From NCBI GenBank assembly GCA_900320185.1, contig ONRD01000016.1, forward strand, positions 1-45,720: a stretch of DNA of 45,720 bases. The letters are read 5' to 3'. The DNA comes from an uncultured Bacteroidales bacterium (GTDB taxonomy: Bacteria; Bacteroidota; Bacteroidia; Bacteroidales; UBA932). The notes below the pieces were generated by a model, which did no database searches, had not been told where the DNA came from, and worked only from the letters and a program-made list of their open reading frames with translations. A program made the position numbers and the translations under genes. Numbering within the stretch: position 1 is the stretch's first letter; the number at the start of each line of letters is the position of its first letter. This document shows positions 23,540-31,433 of the stretch, piece by piece.

Positions 23540-26500
23540 TTACTTAAAGGTGATGTTAAGACCTATGTTCATGATCCTTTGGATCGGGTATCCGAGACCG
23601 TTTCCGGCCATCTCGACGTCCCAGAGGCGGAACCGGCTCCAGGTCCACAGGTTGGAGCCGCTGAGGTACAGTCTCAGGTTGTCGATATGGGCGCGGTCTG
23701 TGAGCTTGCGGGGAAGGGTGTAGCCAAATTCGACCTGCTTGAGGCGGAGGAAGGAACCATCCCGCATGAACCAGGTGCTGGACTGCACGTTGTTGCTGTT
23801 CACATAGTTGGAAAGACGAGGCCACAGGGCGTAGACGTCCCGGTTGTCCTCGGACCAGTGGCTGTCGGCATAGACCTTCAGGAGCTGTGTCTGTCCCTGG
23901 AACGGGCTGGTTGCCGAAGCATTGATCCAGAAGCTCTCGTTGGCGAGGCCCTGGAAGAAGACGGAAGCGTCGAAGCCCTTCCAGCCGGCGGAGAAACCGA
24001 AGCCGTAGATGATTTCAGGAGAGGTCGGGTTGCCGATGGGCACCATGTCCTTCTGGTCGATCTTCCCGTCGCGGTTCACGTCGGTGTACTTGATGTCACC
24101 GCCACCGTAAAGGCTTCCGAAGTCCTGCGAAGGAGAGTTGGCCGCTTCTGCGTCGTCCACGAACAGCCGCTCGGCGATGTAGCCCCAGTTCTGTGCAAGT
24201 GAATATCCGATGCGGGAGCGCCAGCGTTCAGGATAGTTGGGCTCTTCGTACACGTCGAACTTGCTCCTGGCCCAGGTGAAGTTGGCGCGGGCGGAAGTCC
24301 AGAAATCGTTGCTCCAGACCTGCTGGTAGTCCGCCTGGATGTCGACTCCCCGTGCGCGGGCTTCTCCGACATTGGCCCTGACGGCCGCCGTCAGACCCAT
24401 TGTGGAAGGGATGAATGCGCGGTCCATCAGGATGTTCGTACGGTGCTCGGTGAAGTACTCGGCGATGATGTTCAGCTTGCCAAACAGGCCGATCTCGGCG
24501 GCGTAGTTGTGCTTGTAGGAAGTCTCCCAGGAGATGTTTTCGTTTGCGTAGCGCGTCACGTTGATTCCTCCTCCTCCGATGTTCGAATATTCACCGAACT
24601 GGGCGGAGCGGCCGCCGGAGTTCATGTCCACGTTGGACAGGTAGAAGAAGCGGTCGTAGGCGGAACCGATCTGGTCGTTACCCACGAGACCGTAGCTGTA
24701 GCGCAGCTTGAGGTTGTTGACCACCGGCTTTATGTCCTTCCAGAAGGGCTCGTTGGAGATGAGCCATGCAGCTCCGGCGGAGGGGAAGAAGCCCCAGCGG
24801 TGGTTCTTGGAGAAGCGTTCCGAGCCATTGTAACCGAAATTGAACTCCAGGAAGTAACGGCTCAGGAAGTTGTAGGTGAAACGTCCGGCGAGTCCGGCGT
24901 TGCGGCTGGGCAGCGATAGCTGCAGCGAACCGGCGTTGGCGTTGAGAGCCTCCCTGGTGGTGAACACGAGAAGGCCGCTGACGGAGTGCTTGCCGAATTC
25001 GCGGTTGTAGTTGAGGCGGCTCTCGGTGTAGAGGGTGCTCTGGACGTTCTTCCCGCTTTCGGAGTAGCCGAGATATTCGGTGCCTCCGTTCTCGTTCAGC
25101 TCCTTGAGCGTGTAGTCTCCCGTGAAGGAGTCATACTGGCTCATCGTGTAGTAGAACGGGTTGTAGGCACGGTAGACGCTGAACTCTGCCAGTCGCGAGA
25201 TGTTGAACATGGCGCTCAGGCTCAGGCCGGGGGTTATGAAGGAGAGGTCCTGGACCGCGTCGATGACCGAGAGCATCTGGCTGCGGTTGCGGTCCTTGTA
25301 GCCGCGGACCATCTGCGCGTAAGGGTTGGTGTACTGGCCGGCGTCGTAGTTTCCGAAGAGGATGTGCTTCGTGTAGGCGTGTGCCGGATCCGGCTCATAG
25401 TACGGAGGGAAGAGCACCGGGTTGGAGTGGACGACCATGCTGTACATTTCGTCACCCGAATTGATGGGGCCGGTGTAGTCGTCGAAGTTTCCGGTCATCC
25501 TGACACCGAGCTTGGTGGTAGGCGTGACATTGATGTCGACGTTGGCGCGGATGGTGTAGTTGCGGAAGTCGATGTTGTTGTTGAAGCTGTTGCGCTTGTC
25601 GACCTTGAGGATACCGTTGTCCTTCGTTGCGGAACCGGACACATAGTACTGCGCCACCTTGCCGCCTCCGGAGATGCTGAGGTTGGCCCTTTGGCTGGCT
25701 GCCCGCTTTGCGAAAAGCATGTTGTACCAGTCGTTGGACGGGTAGATGTAAGGATTGGAACCAGGCTTGCCGGTGTTCTCGATCTTGTCCTGGCTGTATA
25801 GGATGTTGCCTTCGGGGTTGCGGGTGAGGACAGCCTCGTTGGCCAGTTTCATGAAGGTGACGGGATCGGCGAGCTCAACCACCTGTGTCGGCTGCGAGAT
25901 GCTTGTCTCCAGACGGGCGAAGACCTTGGCCGATCCTTCGGTACCGCGCTTGGTGGTGACGAGGATGACGCCGTTCGCGCCGCGGGCGCCGTAGAGGGCC
26001 GTCGCCGTCGCGTCCTTCATGATCGAGAAGGAGGCGATGTCATCCGGCTGCAGGCGGGCCAGGTCGGTGGTCGTCAGCTCGATGTTGTCGATGAGGATGA
26101 GCGGGTGCGTGTTGGCGCCGAAGGTGGTGATACCGCGGACGAAGAAGTCGGCGTTGTCCTGACCGGGCTCACCGGTACGCTGGTAGGCGATGATGCCCGC
26201 CATGTTGCCGGCCAGGGCGGTGGTCAGGTTGCTGGAAGGGATCTTCAGCTTGCCGGGGTCCACGGTGGTGATGGCGCCGATGACGCTCTCCTTCTTCTGG
26301 GTTCCGAAAGCGACCACAACGGCGTCGTCAAGGGCTTCGGACTTGTCCCGAAGGGTGATGGTGATGCCGTCCTGGCCGGTGAAGGTGAACTCCAGGTCTT
26401 CCATGCTTATCATGCTGGCGACCAGGACAGTCCCTACCTTGATTCCGTCGAGGACGAAGGAACCGTCTTCATTGGTGATGGCACCTCCCTTGCCTCCCTT

Positions 26501-26935
26501 GATCATGATTGTGGCTCCGGGAAGCGGTTCGCCTTTGGCGTCAACGACCTGTCCGGTCAGCCTGGTGGGATTCCCGGAAGCAGGCTTGGCCGCAGCCTTC
26601 GCCTTGGGGATAATGTACACCTGGCGTCCGTCGATCTTGAAGGTGTTGTCCTGTCCTTCGAACAACTTCTGCAGGACAGTCTGGATGTCGGCGTCCTTGA
26701 ACTGCAAGGAGACCTTGCGCGCTTTGTTCACGTCTGCCGTGTTGTAGAAGAAGACGTAGTCCGTCGAGGACTCGAGCATGCCGAGTACGTCAGCGACGGA
26801 TTTCTGCTCCACGTTCAGAGTCACAAGGTTCTTCCTCGTGTCCTGGGCACGGAGCGGGTAAGGTCCGGCAAGTGCCAGCGTCACCAGCAATGCGGCCAGG
26901 ACAAGGATTAACCTTTTAGGTTGTTTTTGGATCAT
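23540..26935 (-). CDS. SusC/RagA-family TonB-dependent outer-membrane transporter with STN signalling domain (1131 aa)
   Basis: This TonB-dependent channel imports oligosaccharides across the outer membrane. Domains in order: signal peptide (ending PLRAQ, about residue 31); STN domain (about 35-110: LVTLNVEQKSVADVLGMLES); carboxypeptidase-regulatory-like domain (about 125-205: LTGQVVDAKGEPLPGATIMI); TonB plug with the SusC signature (ITTFGANTHPLILIDNIELT; ATALYGARGANGVILVTTKR); and a 22-strand barrel ending near NIGLNITFK. The STN domain is what FecR-type anti-sigma factors contact. This fits the fecR and sigma genes directly upstream and implies that substrate occupancy controls expression of the locus. 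Confidence 0.96.
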   Translation of the reverse strand: MIQKQPKRLILVLAALLVTLALAGPYPLRAQDTRKNLVTLNVEQKSVADVLGMLESSTDYVFFYNTADVNKARKVSLQFKDADIQTVLQKLFEGQDNTFKIDGRQVYIIPKAKAAAKPASGNPTRLTGQVVDAKGEPLPGATIMIKGGKGGAITNEDGSFVLDGIKVGTVLVASMISMEDLEFTFTGQDGITITLRDKSEALDDAVVVAFGTQKKESVIGAITTVDPGKLKIPSSNLTTALAGNMAGIIAYQRTGEPGQDNADFFVRGITTFGANTHPLILIDNIELTTTDLARLQPDDIASFSIMKDATATALYGARGANGVILVTTKRGTEGSAKVFARLETSISQPTQVVELADPVTFMKLANEAVLTRNPEGNILYSQDKIENTGKPGSNPYIYPSNDWYNMLFAKRAASQRANLSISGGGKVAQYYVSGSATKDNGILKVDKRNSFNNNIDFRNYTIRANVDINVTPTTKLGVRMTGNFDDYTGPINSGDEMYSMVVHSNPVLFPPYYEPDPAHAYTKHILFGNYDAGQYTNPYAQMVRGYKDRNRSQMLSVIDAVQDLSFITPGLSLSAMFNISRLAEFSVYRAYNPFYYTMSQYDSFTGDYTLKELNENGGTEYLGYSESGKNVQSTLYTESRLNYNREFGKHSVSGLLVFTTREALNANAGSLQLSLPSRNAGLAGRFTYNFLSRYFLEFNFGYNGSERFSKNHRWGFFPSAGAAWLISNEPFWKDIKPVVNNLKLRYSYGLVGNDQIGSAYDRFFYLSNVDMNSGGRSAQFGEYSNIGGGGINVTRYANENISWETSYKHNYAAEIGLFGKLNIIAEYFTEHRTNILMDRAFIPSTMGLTAAVRANVGEARARGVDIQADYQQVWSNDFWTSARANFTWARSKFDVYEEPNYPERWRSRIGYSLAQNWGYIAERLFVDDAEAANSPSQDFGSLYGGGDIKYTDVNRDGKIDQKDMVPIGNPTSPEIIYGFGFSAGWKGFDASVFFQGLANESFWINASATSPFQGQTQLLKVYADSHWSEDNRDVYALWPRLSNYVNSNNVQSSTWFMRDGSFLRLKQVEFGYTLPRKLTDRAHIDNLRLYLSGSNLWTWSRFRLWDVEMAGNGLGYPIQRIMNIGLNITFK

Positions 26936-27020
26936 AAGGTTGAAAGTTTATAGTGTAGTTTTGAAATTAATCGCCTTTGGCGCGACAGGGTTCAGCTTAT
27001 GTGGCGGAGGATCCCGAGAG

Positions 27021-28250
27021 TCATTGCCTGCGGACCCACCGGATGGTGTAGGTGCCGTCCTTGATGGTGAAGTTGAAGGAAGCGATCTGCATCAGGCCGG
27101 AGAGGATTGACTTCAGGTCGTCCTTCAGTTCCAGGGAGCCGTAGCAGATGACGCCCGATGGATCTTTCGGCAGGACCAGGGAGACATTGTAGAACCTGGA
27201 CAGCTTGACTAGCACGTTTTCGACCGGTTCATTCTCGAACTTGTACACTCCGTCCGTCCAGGATGTGTAAAGGTCCGTGCTGACCATCTGGACAAAAGTC
27301 TTTCCGTTGGATTTCATGAAGGCCTGCCTGGGGGCAAGCGACACATTGCCTCCGCCGGAGGCGACATCCACGGCTCCTTCCACCAGCACTACATGGGAGA
27401 AGTCGTCGCTGCCGTAGGCGGAAAGGTCGAAGCGTGTTCCCTTTACCAGGACCTCCATTCCGTTTGCATGGACCTTGAAAGGCCTCCCGTCATGGACGAC
27501 GTCGGCGAAGACCTCTCCGTCGACATGGATTTCACGCGTGTCGCCCGAAAAGGCCGAAGGATAGGTGACCGTGGTGCCAGCGTTGATCTTCAGGGTACTT
27601 CCGTCGGAAAGCCGGAGCGAAGCCATCTTCCCGTACGGCACGACGATCCGGTTCCATTCGACCTGCTGCGCGTCCCGGGACTTGTCCAGGGAATCGGGGG
27701 CGATCACCTTTTCGGAATATTCATCATTCACGTTCACAAGACCCTGGCGGTCGTAGTTGATGTCCGGGTTGCTGCCGTGGATCTCCATTTCCGAACGCTC
27801 CGAAAGGATCACGACATTGCCGGATTCCTGGGCCACGGTTTTCAGTACGAAGCCGGGTTCCACGTAGACATCCCCTTCCTGCGTGTCCTTCGGACCCCGC
27901 GGTAGGAAGACGGCCAGCGCCGCCGCAGCGGCAGCCACTGCGACAGCAGGAATGAATATGCGGCGGAGTGTCCTTCCCTTTGCCTTGCGTGACGCGGATC
28001 CCTCGCTGCGTATCTCTTCTTCGATCCGGAGCCAGAGATCCTGCAGGTCTCCGCCGTTCGCTTTCGGAAGGTCGTCCTTCCAGCCCTTGAGAAGCAGTAC
28101 CGCCTCGGTGTAGGAATAGATGTCCAGGGCCCCTTCGTCGATCAGCGAATTCCAGTAGCGCTGCGACTCTTCCGTAGGGGCGAGGACGGAACGTATGAAA
28201 GTTTCGTCGTTGAGGAATTGTTCTACAGTATAGTCCTTGTAGTTCTTCAT
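27021..28250 (-). CDS. FecR-family anti-sigma factor (409 aa)
   Basis: The cytosolic N-terminal part (about residues 1-90) would hold the sigma factor. One transmembrane helix (about 95-114: IFIPAVAVAAAAAALAVFL) follows. The periplasmic FecR domain comes next (about 205-300: VPYGKMASLRLSDGSTLKIN, SGDTREIHVDGEVFADVVHD, FKVHANGMEVLVKGTRFDLS). The C-terminal DUF4974-like domain (about 335-405: VYKFENEPVENVLVKLSRFY) contacts the transporter STN domain. An insertion of about 60 residues between the membrane helix and the FecR domain makes it slightly longer than usual. It lies between the sigma gene (16 nt) and susC (85 nt), the standard order. Confidence 0.94.
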   Translation of the reverse strand: MKNYKDYTVEQFLNDETFIRSVLAPTEESQRYWNSLIDEGALDIYSYTEAVLLLKGWKDDLPKANGGDLQDLWLRIEEEIRSEGSASRKAKGRTLRRIFIPAVAVAAAAAALAVFLPRGPKDTQEGDVYVEPGFVLKTVAQESGNVVILSERSEMEIHGSNPDINYDRQGLVNVNDEYSEKVIAPDSLDKSRDAQQVEWNRIVVPYGKMASLRLSDGSTLKINAGTTVTYPSAFSGDTREIHVDGEVFADVVHDGRPFKVHANGMEVLVKGTRFDLSAYGSDDFSHVVLVEGAVDVASGGGNVSLAPRQAFMKSNGKTFVQMVSTDLYTSWTDGVYKFENEPVENVLVKLSRFYNVSLVLPKDPSGVICYGSLELKDDLKSILSGLMQIASFNFTIKDGTYTIRWVRRQ

Positions 28251-28266
28251 TCAGTCATGGTTATAG

Positions 28267-28800
28267 TTACAAATGGTACTTCTCGGTCGTTTCTTCCAGA
28301 TAGATCTTGCGGAGCCTGGCCAGGGCGCGGCCGAACAGGTTCTGCGCGGACTGCGGCTCTATTGAAAGGTAGTCCGCAATCTCCTTGAAACTCATTCTCT
28401 CGGAAAAGCGGAGGAACAGCACTTCACGGTGCCGCGGGGTCAGTTCGGAGTACATTTCCTGGAGCCTCGATTCGTGGAGGCGCCGCTGTTCCTCTCCAAT
28501 GAAGGTCTCCTCGATCGTGCCTTCCTGGGGCAGGTCGAGCCCGTCCGGGCCGTCGATGCTTGAATATTCAGGATGTTCCTTCTTCATCCTGAGCAGCTTG
28601 TAGCGGAAGGAAGCGAAAAGGTACCCGCGTTTGTCCCTTGCCTGCGAGAAAGCCCGGGCGTGCCTGCCCAGGTCCAGGAAGGTTTCCTGCAATGCATCCT
28701 CTACCAGTCTCTTGTCGGGGCATAGCTGCATGCCATACGAAAAGAGCCGGCCGGCATATTCACTGTATATGCCATTAAGGACGGTGATGACGTCTTCCAC
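28267..28800 (-). CDS. ECF RNA polymerase sigma factor (FecI-like, 177 aa)
   Basis: Region 2 (about residues 8-75: LVEDALQETFLDLGRHARAF) and region 4 (about 115-170: LTPRHREVLFLRFSERMSFK, IADYLSIEPQSAQNLFGRAL) are joined by a short linker. This is the ECF layout of Bacteroidetes polysaccharide loci. It is released by the adjacent FecR when the SusC transporter is occupied and then directs transcription of susC and downstream genes. The start at 28800 gives a normal-length region 2. It is first in the leftward operon. Confidence 0.95.
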   Translation of the reverse strand: MEDVITVLNGIYSEYAGRLFSYGMQLCPDKRLVEDALQETFLDLGRHARAFSQARDKRGYLFASFRYKLLRMKKEHPEYSSIDGPDGLDLPQEGTIEETFIGEEQRRLHESRLQEMYSELTPRHREVLFLRFSERMSFKEIADYLSIEPQSAQNLFGRALARLRKIYLEETTEKYHL

Positions 28801-28839
28801 GTTTATTCCTCGAGTTATAATAAAGAGTCAATAATTGCG

Positions 28840-28847
28840 GAAATATA
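28840..28847 (-). promoter_or_regulatory. Possible -7 box of the sigma-factor operon
   Basis: TATATTTC on the minus strand matches TAnnTTTG except for the last base and lies 40 nt upstream of the sigma-factor ATG in an AT-rich stretch. No convincing -33 TTTG is seen at 18-21 nt, so this is tentative. Confidence 0.3.
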
Positions 28848-28892
28848 CTCACCTTTCCTCAAGAAAAGATGAAAATTTTAATAATTATAACA

Positions 28893-28977
28893 AAGGCCTG
28901 GTTGCATTTCCTGTATGGATCGGCGTGTTTACTATGGCAGGCCTTCCGGAGAAACCGTTCTATGGTCAATGTACGAA
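28893..28977. repeat. 85-bp dispersed repeat, copy B
   Basis: This is the second copy of the element at 18875-18959, in the same orientation, with four substitutions and no gaps. The core inverted repeat AAGGCCTG/CAGGCCTT is intact, although the longer stem of copy A is not. It lies between the sigma-factor promoter region and the putative promoter of the glutamine operon. The surrounding sequence is AT-rich while the repeat is about 50% GC. Confidence 0.9.
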
Positions 28978-28997
28978 TCTGAAAAACGGCATCAAAA

Positions 28998-29028
28998 TTT
29001 GGATTCCCGAAAAATGTTTGTAAATTGC
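28998..29028 (+). promoter_or_regulatory. Putative promoter of the glnN leader
   Basis: TTTG (28998-29001), a 19-nt spacer and TAAATTGC (29021-29028; two mismatches to TAnnTTTG) give the expected geometry. The predicted start is near 29034, inside the palindrome CGCAAA-TT-TTTGCG (29031-29044) and about 15 nt before the leader ATG. The transcript would carry a leader of about 207 nt before glnN. Confidence 0.4.
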
Positions 29029-29048
29029 ATCGCAAATTTTTGCGAAGA

Positions 29049-29129
29049 ATGGCAGTCAAGGTATACAATCAGCAGCAGAGCCAGCAGTCCCAGGGCCAGC
29101 AGGTCCCGAGGGTTTCTGTGTGCGTATAA
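29049..29129 (+). CDS. Candidate Gln-rich leader peptide of glnN (26 aa)
   Basis: ATG at 29049 opens a 26-codon frame ending in TAA at 29127-29129. Residues 7-18 read NQQQSQQSQGQQ: eight Gln codons, all CAG, within eleven codons (29070-29102). It precedes the gene for glutamine synthetase and is followed by a strong hairpin at 29172-29197. Established attenuators of amino-acid operons use the same logic: a short peptide rich in the pathway product, then mutually exclusive hairpins. I infer a regulatory leader that senses charged tRNA-Gln. Translation is unproven, and the CAG run could be chance low-complexity sequence. There is only a weak purine tract (GCGAAGA) before the ATG, which is usual in this phylum. 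Confidence 0.5.
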   Translation: MAVKVYNQQQSQQSQGQQVPRVSVCV

Positions 29130-29171
29130 CCGGCCGCGCGCCATGGGAATCGTAAACAATATTGAAATATC

Positions 29172-29197
29172 GAGGCTGGTCCGAGGGGATCAGCCTC
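29172..29197 (+). terminator. Candidate attenuator hairpin upstream of glnN
   Basis: An 11-bp stem (29172-29182 with 29187-29197; ten Watson-Crick pairs and one G.U) closes a GAGG tetraloop and is followed by TTTCGTTG, a weak T tract. The 5' arm can instead pair with ACCGGCC at 29129-29135, which overlaps the leader-peptide stop (7 bp, one G.U). It can also pair with GGGCCAGC at 29093-29100 inside the Gln codons (8 bp, one G.U). These are candidate antiterminators. Termination efficiency cannot be judged from sequence. Confidence 0.5.
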
Positions 29198-29240
29198 TTT
29201 CGTTGAGAACGGTTAGTTAAACTTTATAAAAAGTACAGGT

Positions 29241-31415
29241 ATGGACAGATTTGATCTGGTGAAGGAATCCTTCGAGCGGAAGGTAGTCCCCGCAGAGGTC
29301 CCGGCAGGCAAGACCTCCGAGTATTTCGGCGAACTGGTGTTCGACCGGAAGAAGATGTGCAAGTATCTTGACGCGGAGAGTCTCCAGGCCCTGCTCGCCT
29401 GCATCGAAGGCGGCAAGGCGTTGGACCGCAAGACGGCTGACGGTGTGGCCCGCGGCATGAAGGAATGGGCCATGGAGCATGGCGTGACCCATGTCACGCA
29501 CTGGTTCCAGCCGCTGACCGAAGGCACGGCCGAAAAGCACGACTCCCTGATCGACTACGACGGCAAGGGCGGCGTCATCGAGACCTTCGACGGCAAGATG
29601 CTCGCCCAGCAGGAGCCGGACGCTTCGTCCTTCCCCAGCGGAGGGATCCGCGCCACTTTCGAGGCGCGCGGCTACACCGCCTGGGACCCGACCTCGCCGG
29701 TCTTCATCCTCGACGACACACTCTGCATCCCGACGATTTTCATTTCCTATACGGGCGAGGCGCTGGACTACAAGACGCCGCTCAAGCGCGCCCTCAAGGC
29801 CGTCAGCGATGCGGCCGTGCCCATCTGCAAGCTCTTCGACCCCGGTGTGACCAAGGTCTATTCCTATCTGGGTTGGGAGCAGGAGTATTTCCTCGTGGAC
29901 GAGGCGCTCTATGCCGCCCGTACGGACCTGATGATCACCGGACGGACCCTCTTCGGCCACAATTCCTCGAAGAACCAGCAGCTGGACGACCACTATTTCG
30001 GGTCCATCCCGCCTCGCGTGGCCGCCTTCATGCGGGACCTCGAAGTGGCCGGTCACAGGCTCGGCATTCCCATCAAGACCCGCCACAACGAGGTGGCGCC
30101 GAACCAGTTCGAGCTGGCGCCGATCTACGGCGAGGCCAACCTCGCCAACGACCAGAACCAGATCGTGATGAACCTGATGAACCGGATAGCGCGCAAGCAC
30201 GGTTTCGTGGTGCTCCTGCACGAGAAGCCCTTCGACGGGGTCAACGGCTCGGGCAAGCACAACAACTGGTCGCTCGGCACGGACCGGGGCACGCCGCTGC
30301 TCGCCCCGGGCAAGGATGCCAATGGCAACCTCCAGTTCGTCACCTTCTTCGTCAATGTGCTGGCGGCCGTGCAGAAGCACAATGCCTTGCTGAAGGCCTC
30401 GATCGCCAGCGCGACCAACGCCCACCGTCTGGGCGCCAACGAGGCCCCGCCCGCGATCGTGTCCGCATTCCTCGGCCGCACGATGACCGAGGTCCTGCAC
30501 AAGCTTCTCGAGGTCCCGTCCGATACTCCGATCGAGATCGCCGGCAAGAAGGGCAAGAGCCTTGGCCTCGTGGAGATTCCGGAGATCTTCGTGGACAACA
30601 CCGACCGCAACCGCACCTCGCCTTTCGCCTTCACCGGCAACCGCTTCGAGTTCCGCGCCGTAGGATCCTGCGCCAACTGTGCCGGGGCGATGACGACGCT
30701 CAATGCGGCCGTGGCCGAGCAGTTGATCGATTTCAAGGCTGCCGTGGACAAGGAGCTCGCCGCCGGCAAGAAGACTGCCGTGGCAGTGATGGATGCCCTC
30801 AAGCCCATCATCAAGTCCGTGCTGGACGTCGTCTGCTTCGACGGCAACGGCTACACCGAAGAGTGGAAACAGGAGGCGGCGCGCCGTGGCCTCGATGTCG
30901 AGACCAACGTGCCGAAGATGTTCTGTGAGTTCACCAAACCTGCTTCCGTGGAGATGTTCACCAAGACAGGGGTCTATACCGAGAAGGAACTGGAAGCCCG
31001 CAATGAGGTGAAGTGGGAGACTTATGTCAAAAAAGTCCAGATCGAGTCGCGCGTGATAGTGCGGATGGCTATCAACCATATCATCCCCGCCGCGCTTGAG
31101 TACAAGGCCAAGCTCCTGAAGGAGGTGGCTCTCTCCAAGGAAGTCTACGGCAATCTGGAAGGCTGCTCCACGGAACTCCTGATCCTGGATGATATCAACA
31201 AGTACGTGGAGGATATACGTTTGAAGGCCCTGGCTATGAAAGAGGCCCGCAAGGCGGCCAACAACATCGCGGACGACTACGGACGCGCCCTCGCGTACCA
31301 TGACATCGCCGAGAGTTTCCCGGCCCTCCGCCGCCCGATCGACAAGCTCGAGGAGGTCGTGGACAACAGGATGTGGCCGCTGCCGAAGTACCGCGAACTG
31401 CTTTTCATCAACTAG
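29241..31415 (+). CDS. glnN: Glutamine synthetase type III
   Basis: This enzyme makes glutamine from glutamate, ammonia and ATP in the cytosol as a large oligomer. At 724 residues it has the length of the GSIII family found in Bacteroidetes and cyanobacteria, not of the 440-470-residue type I enzyme. Family sequences include SGGIRATFEARGYTAWDPTS, the catalytic-region GVNGSGKHNNWSLGTDRGTP, TNAHRLGANEAPPAI and RTSPFAFTGNRFEFRAVGS. The C-terminal part is helical and specific to GSIII. The start at 29241 follows an AT-rich stretch without a Shine-Dalgarno site. The upstream leader suggests control by glutamine supply. The stop is 18 nt before pyrG. Confidence 0.96.
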   Translation: MDRFDLVKESFERKVVPAEVPAGKTSEYFGELVFDRKKMCKYLDAESLQALLACIEGGKALDRKTADGVARGMKEWAMEHGVTHVTHWFQPLTEGTAEKHDSLIDYDGKGGVIETFDGKMLAQQEPDASSFPSGGIRATFEARGYTAWDPTSPVFILDDTLCIPTIFISYTGEALDYKTPLKRALKAVSDAAVPICKLFDPGVTKVYSYLGWEQEYFLVDEALYAARTDLMITGRTLFGHNSSKNQQLDDHYFGSIPPRVAAFMRDLEVAGHRLGIPIKTRHNEVAPNQFELAPIYGEANLANDQNQIVMNLMNRIARKHGFVVLLHEKPFDGVNGSGKHNNWSLGTDRGTPLLAPGKDANGNLQFVTFFVNVLAAVQKHNALLKASIASATNAHRLGANEAPPAIVSAFLGRTMTEVLHKLLEVPSDTPIEIAGKKGKSLGLVEIPEIFVDNTDRNRTSPFAFTGNRFEFRAVGSCANCAGAMTTLNAAVAEQLIDFKAAVDKELAAGKKTAVAVMDALKPIIKSVLDVVCFDGNGYTEEWKQEAARRGLDVETNVPKMFCEFTKPASVEMFTKTGVYTEKELEARNEVKWETYVKKVQIESRVIVRMAINHIIPAALEYKAKLLKEVALSKEVYGNLEGCSTELLILDDINKYVEDIRLKALAMKEARKAANNIADDYGRALAYHDIAESFPALRRPIDKLEEVVDNRMWPLPKYRELLFIN

Positions 31416-31433
31416 TGTCTTGCAAATACCTGA

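Noticed and set aside
29070-29102. Simple CAG microsatellite
   Set aside because: The CAG units are interrupted by AGC, TCC and GGC that keep one reading frame. The position before glnN favours a leader peptide, although chance low complexity cannot be excluded.
28915-29220. 101-codon frame across repeat B and the glnN leader
   Set aside because: All four differences between the repeat copies are replacements in this frame, and it runs through the hairpin with no family character.
29217-31301. 694-codon open frame antisense to glnN
   Set aside because: It has no motif and no promoter, and mirrors the glnN codon pattern. Similar long antisense frames lie opposite pyrG (31479-33086) and purF (33016-34695) and arise from GC-rich third positions.
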